A DNA stretch of 64,000 nt from Pseudochelatococcus contaminans (GCF_014195635.1 NZ_JACICC010000001.1:862683-926682); one strand, 5' to 3'; shown: positions 57,370 through 64,000, numbered from the stretch's first letter. Notes: generated from the sequence alone by a model not told the origin. Translations and numbers: made by a program.

Positions 57370-58218
57370 ATGCCGGGTGTTATCGATGTCTGGGACGCGC
57401 GCACCTTGGATTTTGGCCTGCTTGAAGTCCTCGAAGAGCAGGCGGAAGAGATCATTGGCTACTTCGATACCGATCACGCCATCTTCCTGTCCTACGACAA
57501 CGTCGACGGCCCCGACCGTCCCATCATGCGCCCAGACAATCCGCATGCGGCCGCGTACTATGCCCTGCTTGACAGAGTGGGAGATCTTATGGCGTCACGC
57601 ACCATCCGCGCCTTCCACTACACCCGGTTGACCGACGCCGAAGTCGCGGAGCTGCGCCGTTCGGGCATCCACTTATCCACCCCGACCACCCTGCGCCGCC
57701 GCCTCGATGCGCTGGTTGTCTCGGGCGCCCTGCCAGCCGAGATCGGCGATCGGCTCTACGACGCGAGCCCGTTTCATAGCGAGCAGCGCGACGCCCGCTC
57801 CGAGAAGTTCTGGATGGTCTCCCATCCCATTGCGATCGACGACAACGGCGTCGCTCCACTAATGGCACGCTGGGGCGGCGAGGTGGCTTCCTTTTGGGTC
57901 AGCGACGCGGCGCTTTCCGCGCCGTTGACACGGCTCGGCAAGGCACGGATCGCTGAGATCGCAGTCCCGCTTGAGGCGACCCGTCACAGGCATGCCGCCA
58001 GCAAGGCGGTGGTCGCGACCTTCGGACGCGCGCGCGGCGCGATCCCAGAGAAATCGGTCTTCGATCTCTATTTAAAAGCTTCGCTTCCGGCGTCGGCGGT
58101 GTTCGACCTCCATACGGAGGGCGACGCTGCATTCATCGCCATGGGGCGAACCTATCCCGCCGGCTTTGTCGATGTCGACGTCGGCCGCTGGAAAGAACTC
58201 ACCGGCGAAGAAGACTGA
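57370..58218 (+). CDS. ART-like protein partner of the HEPN gene
   Basis: A 282-residue protein of uncertain function. The central text IRAFHYTRLTDAEVAELRRS (about 79-98) resembles the HxT/R-bearing first strand of ADP-ribosyltransferase-like proteins, followed by STPTTLRRRLDALV and the later LMARWGGEVASFWV. No full ART catalytic triad can be assigned by eye. It is coupled to the HEPN gene (5-base gap) and lies next to the endonuclease gene; the three look like one functional cassette inserted in the ICE backbone. Confidence 0.6.
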   Translation: MPGVIDVWDARTLDFGLLEVLEEQAEEIIGYFDTDHAIFLSYDNVDGPDRPIMRPDNPHAAAYYALLDRVGDLMASRTIRAFHYTRLTDAEVAELRRSGIHLSTPTTLRRRLDALVVSGALPAEIGDRLYDASPFHSEQRDARSEKFWMVSHPIAIDDNGVAPLMARWGGEVASFWVSDAALSAPLTRLGKARIAEIAVPLEATRHRHAASKAVVATFGRARGAIPEKSVFDLYLKASLPASAVFDLHTEGDAAFIAMGRTYPAGFVDVDVGRWKELTGEED

Positions 58219-58305
58219 ACGAAACTGGGCTCCGAAACTCGTGGACTCGGTGAAGTCAGCTTTCTGGGCGTAGCCGCCCGAAAAGTGCCGTTCCGCTTAC
58301 CACCC

Positions 58306-58505
58306 GAGGCTGTGTGAAAACTCGGTCTTCTCAATCGTCGCTAGAACGCTATTCCACCCACGTGTCCTGAGGGCTGAATTTCGTAGATTTCACGACGAAA
58401 TCCTCAGCTTAAAGGTTCTAAATGGGCCGAAAACGCCGAAGCTTTTGCCTTGGGGAGAATCATTTTCTACTCAATGTTTTTCTTGTTGAGTTTTCCCACA
58501 GCCTC
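58306..58505. mobile_element. MITE (200 bp) with terminal inverted repeats and target duplication
   Basis: The ends GAGGCTGTGTGAAAACTC (58306-58323) and its complement (58488-58505) match at 17 of 18 positions. The direct repeat CACCC stands on both sides (58301-58305 and 58506-58510). The inner 160 bases encode nothing recognisable. It is a non-autonomous mini-transposon that must be moved by a transposase elsewhere. Its TIR looks like that of a GGCTGTG-ended IS group, which I do not assign further. Confidence 0.85.
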
Positions 58506-58685
58506 CACCCCATAGCGGAAAATTCGAACTGAGACATTATCCTGAACCGCCAATACTTGACACGGCGCCATGTTCATCGTCCAATTTGGTATCCTTGCAG
58601 AACCGGTGAAGCAGCATAGTCGCAGGCGGAGCGTATCTTCCGGCAGCCTGTGGTGATCCTCAACCGTTCAGCTGGAGGTTCTCTC

Positions 58686-59102
58686 ATGACGCTGATTCTG
58701 CTCGCCATCTCACTCACCATCGCGGCTTGCGTGATCGCCTATAATCTCGCGATTTATGCCTTGCCTGTCATGGCCGCCATCTCTGCCGCGCAATATGCTT
58801 GGGGTGCGGGAGCCGGCGTCCTGATGTCAGGTGTCGCGGCCATCGGCGCGGCTTTGCTGTCAGTCGCGCTCGTGATCGCGGTTCTCGGCTTTGCTAAAAA
58901 ACCCGCTCTGCGTCTGATCGCGCTCGCTGTCTTTGCCGTGCCCGCCACCATCGCCGGTTACGCGCTGGTCTATGGCGTCACGAAGAACGCTGTCGATTCC
59001 ACGCTTGCACTCAATCTGCTCGGCGGCATGGGCGGTCTCTTCATCGGCATCGCGGCGATGGTCAATCTGAATGCTCTCGGTGTCTCCGTTCTGTCGCGCT
59101 GA
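58686..59102 (+). CDS. Small membrane protein of unknown function
   Basis: A 138-residue protein with four hydrophobic segments (about 1-20, 25-50, 55-75, 80-105) and a last one near 115-135. GGAGG seven bases before the ATG at 58686 makes that start firm. Its composition (Ala, Leu, Val, Gly) is unspecific. It may belong to the defence-like cassette to its left or to the ICE backbone; the MITE lies between. Confidence 0.65.
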   Translation: MTLILLAISLTIAACVIAYNLAIYALPVMAAISAAQYAWGAGAGVLMSGVAAIGAALLSVALVIAVLGFAKKPALRLIALAVFAVPATIAGYALVYGVTKNAVDSTLALNLLGGMGGLFIGIAAMVNLNALGVSVLSR

Positions 59103-59806
59103 TCCGGCCGCCACGCTCCGCCGCTTCCTATCGAAACCAAGGCTGGATGCGCCTGCCAAGTTTTCGGTTCCCACTCAAGATCGAGCAGTCGTGCGGGTGC
59201 TGATCATGCCGTTTTCTTTTCCATCTGCCTGGCCTCGTGAGGAAGCCTGGTCATCGGGCGTGGGTCTGGCAGGCGAGTAGTGTCATTGCTCTGCTGGGTC
59301 GGTCTCGGCCCTTGTGTAGCGAATGCAAGCCGTGAACACCTTTATCATCCCCTTCTCGCAATACTGCTGGATCACGCCTTCAGCCAATGAGACTGAGCTC
59401 AGCGCCACGCCCGGAGCCCGGTAACCGTTTTTCTCGTCCCAGCCTGCTTGGCGCATGGCAGGCGAGCCGTGGCAGGTGAAGGCGTGATGTTGCGCTGGCG
59501 CTGCAAGGTGTGGGACAACCAGAGCCTCCCCGATGTTGCCGGCAAGGACGAAGTGTTCGGCTACGTGTCCCCGTTTGTGCTTTCAAAGGCTCCAATCCCT
59601 CCGACTGACTGATCCCCTAAGTCCGTTCTGTTTTCTCCAGCAACCCCCGCGGCTCCGGCCCGTGTTGCCGCGCAAGCGCGGCTGCCCGCCCCACGCCGGG
59701 CCTTGGGGATCAAGCTGCCGCCGGGCGTCAGTGCGGGAGCCTCCCGACGGCCTTGGCCGGGTCTCGTCGGAGGGATGGTCCCTCCGAGAAGCAACGGAGA
59801 CTTACA
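59103..59806. other. Long gap before ssb; possible gene debris
   Basis: About 700 bases. A short frame ending at about 59610 (MLRWRCKVWDNQSLPDVAGK at its start) looks protein-like but lacks a credible beginning. The last 50 bases form the ssb leader. No intact gene, IS or RNA is recognised. Confidence 0.4.
59767..59787 (+). promoter_or_regulatory. Leader hairpin of ssb
   Basis: TCGGAGGGA (59767-59775) pairs with TCCCTCCGA (59779-59787), loop TGG. It ends six bases before the ssb ribosome site (CGGAGA). It shares loop and core with the leader hairpin at 46026-46044. Confidence 0.6.
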
Positions 59807-60208
59807 ATGCAGAACATCGTCATTCTCGCCGGCAACATCGGTCAGGACTCCGAAACCCACACCACCCAGGGCGGCACCGGCATCACCCACTTCACGCTGG
59901 CCACCTCGCGCCCCCGCTACTCGGAAGGCAAGGTGATCCGGGACGAAAACGGCTACCGGGTTCAGGACACCGAATGGCACCGCATCACCGCCTTCAACGG
60001 CCTCGGCAAGACGATCCAGCAGTATTGCGAGAAGGGCATGAAGGTTCTGGTTCGCGGCCGCATCCACTATACGAAGTGGACCGACCAGCAGGGCAATGAC
60101 CGCTACGGTTGCGAGATCATTGCCGAGACGGTCGACTTCCTGAGCCGGGCGAAGCAGACCGAAAACGACGGCAAACACATCGACGACGGAGATGAGATCC
60201 CGTTTTAA
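59807..60208 (+). CDS. ssb: Single-stranded DNA-binding protein of the ICE
   Basis: OB-fold SSB of 133 residues, probably coating the transferred strand. It begins MQNIVILAGNIGQDSETHTT and shows THFTLATSRPR, DTEWHRITAFNGLGKTIQQY and KGMKVLVRGRIHY. The usual disordered linker is nearly absent, but the protein-interaction tip DDGDEIPF is present. The chromosomal SSB would be longer, so this is the element's own copy. ATG 59807 follows CGGAGA; the upstream part of the frame is non-conserved. Confidence 0.94.
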   Translation: MQNIVILAGNIGQDSETHTTQGGTGITHFTLATSRPRYSEGKVIRDENGYRVQDTEWHRITAFNGLGKTIQQYCEKGMKVLVRGRIHYTKWTDQQGNDRYGCEIIAETVDFLSRAKQTENDGKHIDDGDEIPF

Positions 60209-60218
60209 GCGAGAACCT

Positions 60219-60248
60219 AACACCCGGCGGCAAAACCCGCCGGGTGTT
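60219..60248 (+). terminator. Terminator hairpin after ssb
   Basis: Perfect 12-bp stem, AACACCCGGCGG (60219-60230) with its complement (60237-60248), loop of 6. Only a short T-rich stretch follows. It also lies downstream of the converging lipoprotein gene. Confidence 0.65.
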
Positions 60249-60274
60249 CTCAATTGTCCCTGACGTGAGTTCTC

Positions 60275-60709
60275 TCACCCGCAAGAGATCGTCTCGATGA
60301 TACGTGTTTCCTCGTCATAGAAGATATTCATGCGTGCCCAACCAAGATCGGAAGTGACCGAACAGGTGGAGCACGCCAGGCGCCGAACCGCGTCGCCCGA
60401 CTTTTCGGGCAACATATCCAGGTCATGCCCGACATAGCGTTGAAACTCGGATGCCCTGCATTGATCCCCGAAATAGTATTTGTCCGGGATACCCTCGGTT
60501 TCCGCGATCCACACCCCCGCAATGCGCGGATGGTTGCGGATCATCGAGCCCTCAGGCGCCCAATAGGTGAACGGCGGCGGCGGATCGGCATCCATGACAA
60601 CGTCCGGCTGCGCCAGCGCTGCTCCAGGGCGTGCGTCCTGATGAGCGGATGTACAGCCGGCAAGGACAAAGGCGGCGATGATTGCTATCGGCAAAATTGT
60701 TACCCGCAT
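60275..60709 (-). CDS. Small lipoprotein of unknown function
   Basis: A 144-residue protein with a signal peptide ending in lipobox LAGC (MRVTILPIAIIAAFVLAGC). The mature part has PPPPFTYWAPEG, a Cys pair (ACSTCSV) and a further two Cys, possibly disulfide-bonded in the periplasm. ICE lipoproteins can serve in surface exclusion or mating, but nothing here proves that. The start at 60709 follows GGAGA; the frame extends to 60844 without signal character. Confidence 0.7.
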   Translation of the reverse strand: MRVTILPIAIIAAFVLAGCTSAHQDARPGAALAQPDVVMDADPPPPFTYWAPEGSMIRNHPRIAGVWIAETEGIPDKYYFGDQCRASEFQRYVGHDLDMLPEKSGDAVRRLACSTCSVTSDLGWARMNIFYDEETRIIETISCG

Positions 60710-60855
60710 CAAATCTCCGTTCGCTGCTGCACCACGCTTTTGATGGCGCAGCATCCGGGCATCAACGAGGCGGGCCGCAGGAACCGAATCAATCACGTCC
60801 GTCAGCTCTCCGCGACAGCCTGGACGACGATTATAGGTCGCCATAATAGCAAAAC

Positions 60856-60872
60856 ACGGCTATTATAGCCGT
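60856..60872. promoter_or_regulatory. Perfect palindromic operator upstream of the XRE gene
   Basis: ACGGCTATTATAGCCGT, a 17-bp palindrome (8-1-8), lies 42-58 bases before the XRE start codon and between it and the divergent lipoprotein gene. Further ATAATAG-like half sites stand at 60843-60850. It is the likely binding site of the XRE protein itself. Confidence 0.65.
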
Positions 60873-60913
60873 AGTTCTGGCGCGCGGATCAGTGCCGGTG
60901 GAGGTGATCATGC

Positions 60914-61174
60914 ATGATCACCGCCCAACAGACACGGGCCGCGCGCGCATTGCTGGGTTGGACACAGGAGATGCTCGCCGACAGGGCCGCCGTTTCGCTG
61001 ACCGCGCTCAAGCGCATGGAGTCGGTCAATGGCGAGCGCGTGTTCGAGAGCACGGCCGATGGAGTGCGCAGGGCGCTCGAAGCGGCCGGCATCGTCTTCA
61101 TCAATTCCGGCCCGCATATCGGGGTGATGATCGATGTTTCACAACGCAAATCACGAGATCAGGAACCGGCGTGA
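60914..61174 (+). CDS. XRE-family regulator (QseC-like position)
   Basis: An 86-residue protein with an N-terminal helix-turn-helix (ARALLGWTQEMLADRAAVSL TALKRM region, residues about 9-36) and a short C-terminal extension. Small XRE proteins of this type, placed next to a QseM-like gene, act in rhizobial ICEs as QseC, the repressor-activator that switches qseM. The palindrome at 60856 is the probable operator. Equivalence with QseC is inferred from position and size. Confidence 0.78.
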   Translation: MITAQQTRAARALLGWTQEMLADRAAVSLTALKRMESVNGERVFESTADGVRRALEAAGIVFINSGPHIGVMIDVSQRKSRDQEPA

Positions 61175-61294
61175 AGCCGCCCAATCCAAATCGCTTCAAC
61201 TTCCTGTGATGATTCCCGGTTTACCTGTCACATCTCTGCGATATTGTGCGCGGCATTCTGATGAGCCGCGTCAGCGATATAGGGATGGGCCGAA

Positions 61295-61558
61295 ATGACG
61301 ACGCTGGCCTTTCGTAACGAAGCGCCAACAGGCGATCTGCTCACCGACTATGACCGTGAGCACATCAAGCTCTATGTCCGCCTGCTCGATGCCGAAGCGG
61401 ACGGGGCCGATTGGAAAGAAGCCGTCGAGGTGCTGTTCGGTATCGATCCAACGACCGAACTGGAACGCGCCCGCCGGATGCACGACACTCATCTGGCGCG
61501 CGCGCATTGGATGACCGAGCGCGGTTACAAGATGCTGCGTCTCGGCCGGCCCAACTGA
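61295..61558 (+). CDS. DUF2285-type small protein (QseM-like antiactivator)
   Basis: An 87-residue protein with LTDYDREHIKLYVRLLDAEA, WKEAVEVLFGIDP and HDTHLARAHWMTERGYKML. The pattern is that of small DUF2285-related proteins of alphaproteobacterial ICEs. In ICEMlSymR7A the similar protein QseM binds and blocks both TraR and FseA, holding transfer off. It lies between the XRE gene and the FseA-like pair, as expected for that switch. A hairpin (61571-61595) follows. Confidence 0.7.
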   Translation: MTTLAFRNEAPTGDLLTDYDREHIKLYVRLLDAEADGADWKEAVEVLFGIDPTTELERARRMHDTHLARAHWMTERGYKMLRLGRPN

Positions 61559-61570
61559 GGCGTATTCCTG

Positions 61571-61595
61571 CCGCGTTGCCGGATACGCAACGCGG
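61571..61595 (+). terminator. Hairpin terminator after the QseM-like gene
   Basis: CCGCGTTGC (61571-61579) pairs with GCAACGCGG (61587-61595), loop CGGATAC, followed by TTTGC. It separates the QseM-like gene from the FseA-like gene. Confidence 0.6.
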
Positions 61596-61683
61596 TTTGC
61601 GGCGGACTGACCTTCCCCAAGCACAAAACTGCCGGAATCATTTCGCGTCTGACGTGTATCTGTTTTCAGGTGGGAGGAGTGCC

Positions 61684-62455
61684 ATGAGACCCGACACATC
61701 GCGCTGGCGCGCTGACGCAATCTATGACTTCATCGAACAGGCAGGCGTGGACGATCTCGCCTGGGAATGTCTGCGGCGCAACAAAGATTATCAGCAAGAC
61801 TATTCCAGCCTGAAGCGCCTCGGACGCCTCGAAAGCGCTATTCCTTCAGCTATGGAGGCCCGTTGGGGTTTGCGATTTCGCGGCAAGACCACGGCTTTCG
61901 GCAGATGAACAACCTGTATTCTGGAGCGAAAGCGTCAATACCAGCGTCCTTCGCCTTGTGGCCGGAGTTCCTCCGCCAGGAGAGGAACCCGTTTCGCTCC
62001 GTGTGTTTCTCGACGAAGATGTCAGGGCCACACCCGAAACCCTGCATATACTCTTGCAGCATGAACAACTCGGTCTTCACGTTGTTGTCCCAGCAGGCAG
62101 CAGCCCCGACGCACCTCTTGCGGCGCTGGTTCATCTCGGCAGGAGCGGCCTTGATCGCATCGCCGCCCTCGATCGTCTGCTCAGATATCTTCACGGCTAT
62201 AAGGTTCCGCCCGATCAGCGAATGACCGCCCAGCAGCGTCGCCGGCTCAAGGCCATGCTGCGCGCTGTCGACGCCCGAGAGCACAACGCCAGTCAACGCG
62301 AAATCGCCCGTGTCCTCTTCGGCGTCGAACGCATTGCATCCGAACACTGGAAGACCTCACCCTTGCGCGATGCCGTCAGCGATCTTCTGAAGGATGGCGC
62401 GGCCATGATCGCTGGCGACTATCGCAGGCTCCTGCGGTTTCGCCGCCGCCAATAG
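61684..62455 (+). CDS. fseA: FseA-like excision activator, two frames joined by +1 frameshift
   Basis: First frame: 61684-61908, 74 codons, MRPDTSRWRADAIYDFIEQA to ...ARWGLRF then a short tail and TGA. Second frame (+1): DUF2285 domain, open from the overlap to the stop at 62455, with EQPVFWSESVNTSVLRLVAG and the closing DYRRLLRFRRRQ. A +1 slip at TTT-C (61876-61879) gives a 256-residue fusion reading WGLRF-AARPRLSADEQPVFW, continuous with one-piece DUF2285 proteins. In M. loti, msi172-msi171 are joined the same way (tRNA-Phe UUU to UUC) to make FseA, the activator of rdfS. A strong ribosome site, GGGAGGAG, precedes the ATG. Confidence 0.85.
61876..61879 (+). other. Putative +1 ribosomal frameshift site (TTT-C)
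   Basis: In-frame TTT (61876-61878) is followed by C; tRNA-Phe can slip to TTC. The surrounding codons TGG GGT TTG CGA TTT encode the conserved WGLRF motif. The original frame continues only 9 sense codons to TGA at 61906-61908. Confidence 0.75.
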
Positions 62456-62475
62456 CCGGTTTTGCGACCAGGGGT

Positions 62476-62494
62476 GGGGGATTTTGATACCCCC
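62476..62494 (+). promoter_or_regulatory. Hairpin in the rdfS upstream region
   Basis: GGGGG (62476-62480), loop ATTTTGATA, CCCCC (62490-62494), about 100 bases before the rdfS-like start. It may end the fseA transcript or form part of the FseA-responsive rdfS promoter. Confidence 0.4.
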
Positions 62495-62590
62495 TGAATT
62501 CCCCCTCCCTCCACGACCCTTTCCTTCGCCACCGTGGCCTGTGTCCGCCGCTTGTCCTGAGCGGTTCCACCCCAGCCCACGGAGGCGTCC

Positions 62591-62872
62591 ATGCACCTCA
62601 ATTCCGCTCTTTTGCCGCCGCGCTTTCTGCGCACCAAGGAAGCCGCCGAGTTCCTCGGCCTTTCCCCTCGCACCCTGGAAAAGCACCGGACCTATGGGAC
62701 CGGCCCTCTTTTCCGCAAGCTCGGCGGACGCGTCGTCTACGCGATCGACGAACTGGAAGCCTGGGCCGACAAGGGCACCGTCACGTCAACCTCCGATCCA
62801 CGGGGCAGCGTGCTGCCGGCGCGGCGACAGGATGTGCAACCCCAGCCGATCCTCGGTCGGGCCGCTCGCTGA
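62591..62872 (+). CDS. rdfS: RdfS-like excisionase (AlpA/HTH_17 family)
   Basis: A 93-residue protein with a MerR-like winged HTH (FLRTKEAAEFLGLSPRTLEKHRTYGTGPLF, about 17-46, then LGGRVVYAIDELEAW). Such proteins act as recombination directionality factors, steering the tyrosine integrase to excision. In ICEMlSymR7A the FseA product activates rdfS; here the gene is the next one after the fseA-like pair. GGAGG stands before the ATG. RepA begins 12 bases after its stop codon, so the two are co-expressed. Confidence 0.83.
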   Translation: MHLNSALLPPRFLRTKEAAEFLGLSPRTLEKHRTYGTGPLFRKLGGRVVYAIDELEAWADKGTVTSTSDPRGSVLPARRQDVQPQPILGRAAR

Positions 62873-62883
62873 GGCCGCCGCGC

Positions 62884-63948
62884 ATGTCCCAACGCCGCCT
62901 GCCCACCTCCGAGCGCGCGCTTCTCGACCCCTTCGTGGTCGCGACGGGCGCCGCCAGCCCCCGTGACCAGCGCGATCTGATGGAACGCCCATTCTTCTCG
63001 CTGGCCAAGGCCAGGCGCACGGTCCCCATACGCTATGCTGCCGGCGACATTGAGGTCGAGGTGTTCGCCGTGCCCGAGCATGGCATGGCGACGATCTGGG
63101 ACGCCGATGTCCTGATCTGGGCAGCCAGCCAGATCGTCGAGGCCGAGAACTTCGGCCTCAGGACATCGCGTTTCCTGCGCTTCACCCCCTACCAACTGCT
63201 GACCGCCACCGGACGCGGCACCGGGATTCGGGCCTATGATCTGCTCAAAGGCGCGCTCGACCGGCTGCAATCGACCTCGATCCGCACCACCATCCGCCAT
63301 GACAAGCATTGGCGGCGTCATCAGTTCTCCTGGATCAACGAATGGGAGTTGCTGACCCGACAGGACGGCCGTGTCGAGGGCATGGAATTCGTCCTGCCCG
63401 ATTGGCTCTATCGGGGCGTCATCGACCGCACGCTCGTCCTCGCCATCGATCCCGCCTATTTCCGGCTGACAGGCGGCCTGGAGCGCTGGCTCTACCGCGT
63501 CGCCCGCAAACATGCCGGCCACCAGCCGCAGGGTTGGCGCTTCGACTTCGCCCATCTGCACCAGAAGTCCGGGGCTCTCGCCCGACCCTCAGATTTTGCG
63601 CTGCAATTGCGCCGCCTGATCCTGCGGCAGTCCCTCCCAGGCTATCGTCTCACCCGTGAGATCGAAGATGGCCGCGAGTTTCTACACATTCTGCCGGCAC
63701 GCCCGTCGTCGGCCTGTGGAAAAAATGTGGAAGGCATCTGTACTTCGAACGCACCGACTATCTGTACTTCGAACGCAACCGGCACTGTACTTCGCACGCA
63801 CGGATCGCAGTTAAGTCTCTGGCCCAGCGAACGAAATCCGGCCCGTAACTTAGAATATAACAATACATCTAACTTGTTTTTGGGCGCGACGAGTGTGGAA
63901 AACTCTGTCGGGGTGCCAGGTTTCGCGAACCGGGGCGAGGTTTCATGA
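62884..63948 (+). CDS. repA: Replication initiator protein A (RepA/RPA family)
   Basis: A 354-residue plasmid-type initiator. The body (about 10-275) shows the RPA-family pattern: MERPFFSLAKARRTVPIRY, MATIWDADVLIWAASQI, RFTPYQLLTATGRGTG, YDLLKGALDRLQSTSIRTT and a winged-helix part (HAGHQPQGWRFDFAHLHQKSG). The C-terminal 75 residues are low-complexity; their DNA holds iteron-like repeats. Some ICEs replicate after excision, and this gene with its repeats suggests the same here. Confidence 0.87.
   Translation: MSQRRLPTSERALLDPFVVATGAASPRDQRDLMERPFFSLAKARRTVPIRYAAGDIEVEVFAVPEHGMATIWDADVLIWAASQIVEAENFGLRTSRFLRFTPYQLLTATGRGTGIRAYDLLKGALDRLQSTSIRTTIRHDKHWRRHQFSWINEWELLTRQDGRVEGMEFVLPDWLYRGVIDRTLVLAIDPAYFRLTGGLERWLYRVARKHAGHQPQGWRFDFAHLHQKSGALARPSDFALQLRRLILRQSLPGYRLTREIEDGREFLHILPARPSSACGKNVEGICTSNAPTICTSNATGTVLRTHGSQLSLWPSERNPARNLEYNNTSNLFLGATSVENSVGVPGFANRGEVS
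63738..63800 (+). repeat. Iteron-like array 1 within the repA 3' end
   Basis: CTGTACTTCGAACGCA at 63738-63753 and 63762-63777, and CTGTACTTCGCACGCA at 63785-63800; spacing 24 and 23 bases, about two helix turns. The array is inside coding DNA and explains the low-complexity TSNAP/TSNAT residues. Plausible RepA-binding origin. Confidence 0.7.
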
Positions 63949-63973
63949 ACTCGTTCCAGGAAACGCGAACCGG
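63918..63973 (+). repeat. Iteron-like array 2 across the repA stop codon
   Basis: AGG-TTTCGCGAAC-CGG, AGG-TTTCATGAAC-TCG and AGG-AAACGCGAAC-CGG begin at 63918, 63938 and 63958, exactly 20 bases apart. The cores (TTCGCGAA, TTCATGAA) are partly palindromic. They could be RepA iterons or a centromere-like site for a downstream ParA system. Confidence 0.65.
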
Positions 63974-64000
63974 ATTCACGGACCGGGAGCCGGATCATGA
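63945..64000 (+). CDS. Start of a downstream gene (cut by window end)
   Basis: An ATG at 63945 overlaps the repA stop (ATGA) and opens a frame, MNSFQETRTGFTDREPDH, that runs to the window end. A second ATG at 63997 in another frame might be the true start of the next gene. A ParA-type gene is expected here in this element family, but only 18 codons are visible. Confidence 0.35.
   Translation, partial: MNSFQETRTGFTDREPDH

Larger units (their letters stand above)
42055..64000. mobile_element. Integrative and conjugative element (one end; continues beyond the window)
   Basis: Starts exactly at the 3' end of tRNA-Arg, a preferred site of tyrosine integrases. Its genes are typical ICE cargo and control functions: ParB-like, ArdB, a methyltransferase-helicase fusion, Toprim, DUF2493, SSB, DUF2285 regulators, an RdfS-like excisionase and RepA. 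Integrase, relaxase and mating-pair genes are not seen and should be to the right. The left border is inferred from gene content; the second attachment site is outside the window. The order near 61-64 kb resembles regulatory modules of ICEMlSymR7A-type elements. Confidence 0.85.

Noticed and set aside
59325..59615. Short protein-like frames before ssb
   Set aside because: Broken by stops, no ribosome site, and no recognised family; treated as possible debris only.
63738..63800. CRISPR-like spacing of three repeats
   Set aside because: Only three 16-bp units with 7-8 bases between them, inside a coding region; too short for CRISPR and better explained as iterons.

Overview
The window is GC-rich DNA from an alphaproteobacterium, most likely of the Hyphomicrobiales (Rhizobiales). 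The evidence is a set of protein families typical of that group: DUF3422, DUF423, an OpgC-type acyltransferase, PPDK, a two-subunit glycyl-tRNA synthetase, a FrmR-AdhC-FghA formaldehyde cluster and the rpmH-rnpA-yidC order. It is also supported by the close match of the mobile region to rhizobial integrative and conjugative elements (ICEs). I cannot name the genus from sequence alone.

Positions 1 to about 42,000 are ordinary chromosome. In order they carry: recN (cut by the window edge), corA, a Sua5-type tRNA-modification gene, wrbA, a LysR regulator, a SleB-type cell-wall hydrolase, ppdK, glyS-glyQ, lepA, a Mn/Zn-binding lone ABC substrate-binding protein with a Fur/Mur-like operator, an orphan outer-membrane efflux lipoprotein, ppk2, an AT-rich gap holding the tail of a decayed autotransporter gene, DUF423, a ChaA-like antiporter, the fghA-adhC-frmR formaldehyde module, DUF3422, argB, an EmrE-like SMR pump, opgC, tam, ettA, a PPP-type phosphatase, a DMT exporter, a family-4-like uracil-DNA glycosylase, engB, yidC-rnpA-rpmH, a disulfide-less flavoprotein next to a HAMP histidine kinase, and finally tRNA-Arg(ACG).

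From the 3' end of tRNA-Arg (42,054) to the end of the window the sequence is one end of an ICE. It starts with a frameshifted remnant of a PAPS-reductase-like gene and a long ParB-like protein. A run of small unknown genes follows, separated by repeated GGCCCGG/CCGGGCC hairpins. Next come a KlcA/ArdB antirestriction gene, a 1456-residue methyltransferase-strawberry-notch helicase fusion, a Toprim protein and a DUF2493 protein. A three-gene insert (PD-(D/E)XK endonuclease, HEPN protein, ART-like protein) looks like a compact defence or toxin island and is followed by a 200-bp MITE. After that come ssb, a lipoprotein and a regulatory block: an XRE protein, a QseM-like DUF2285 protein, an FseA-like pair joined by a putative +1 ribosomal frameshift at UUU-C, an RdfS-like excisionase and a RepA-like initiator with two iteron-like arrays. 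Integrase, relaxase and mating-pair genes are not in the window and should lie beyond position 64,000.

The signals most worth following are three. First, the FseA-type frameshift switch: QseC/QseM-like, FseA-like and RdfS-like genes are all present within 2 kb. Second, a family of repeated, structured 5' leaders that precede parB, an unknown gene, ardB and the helicase fusion. Third, the endonuclease-HEPN-ART cluster.
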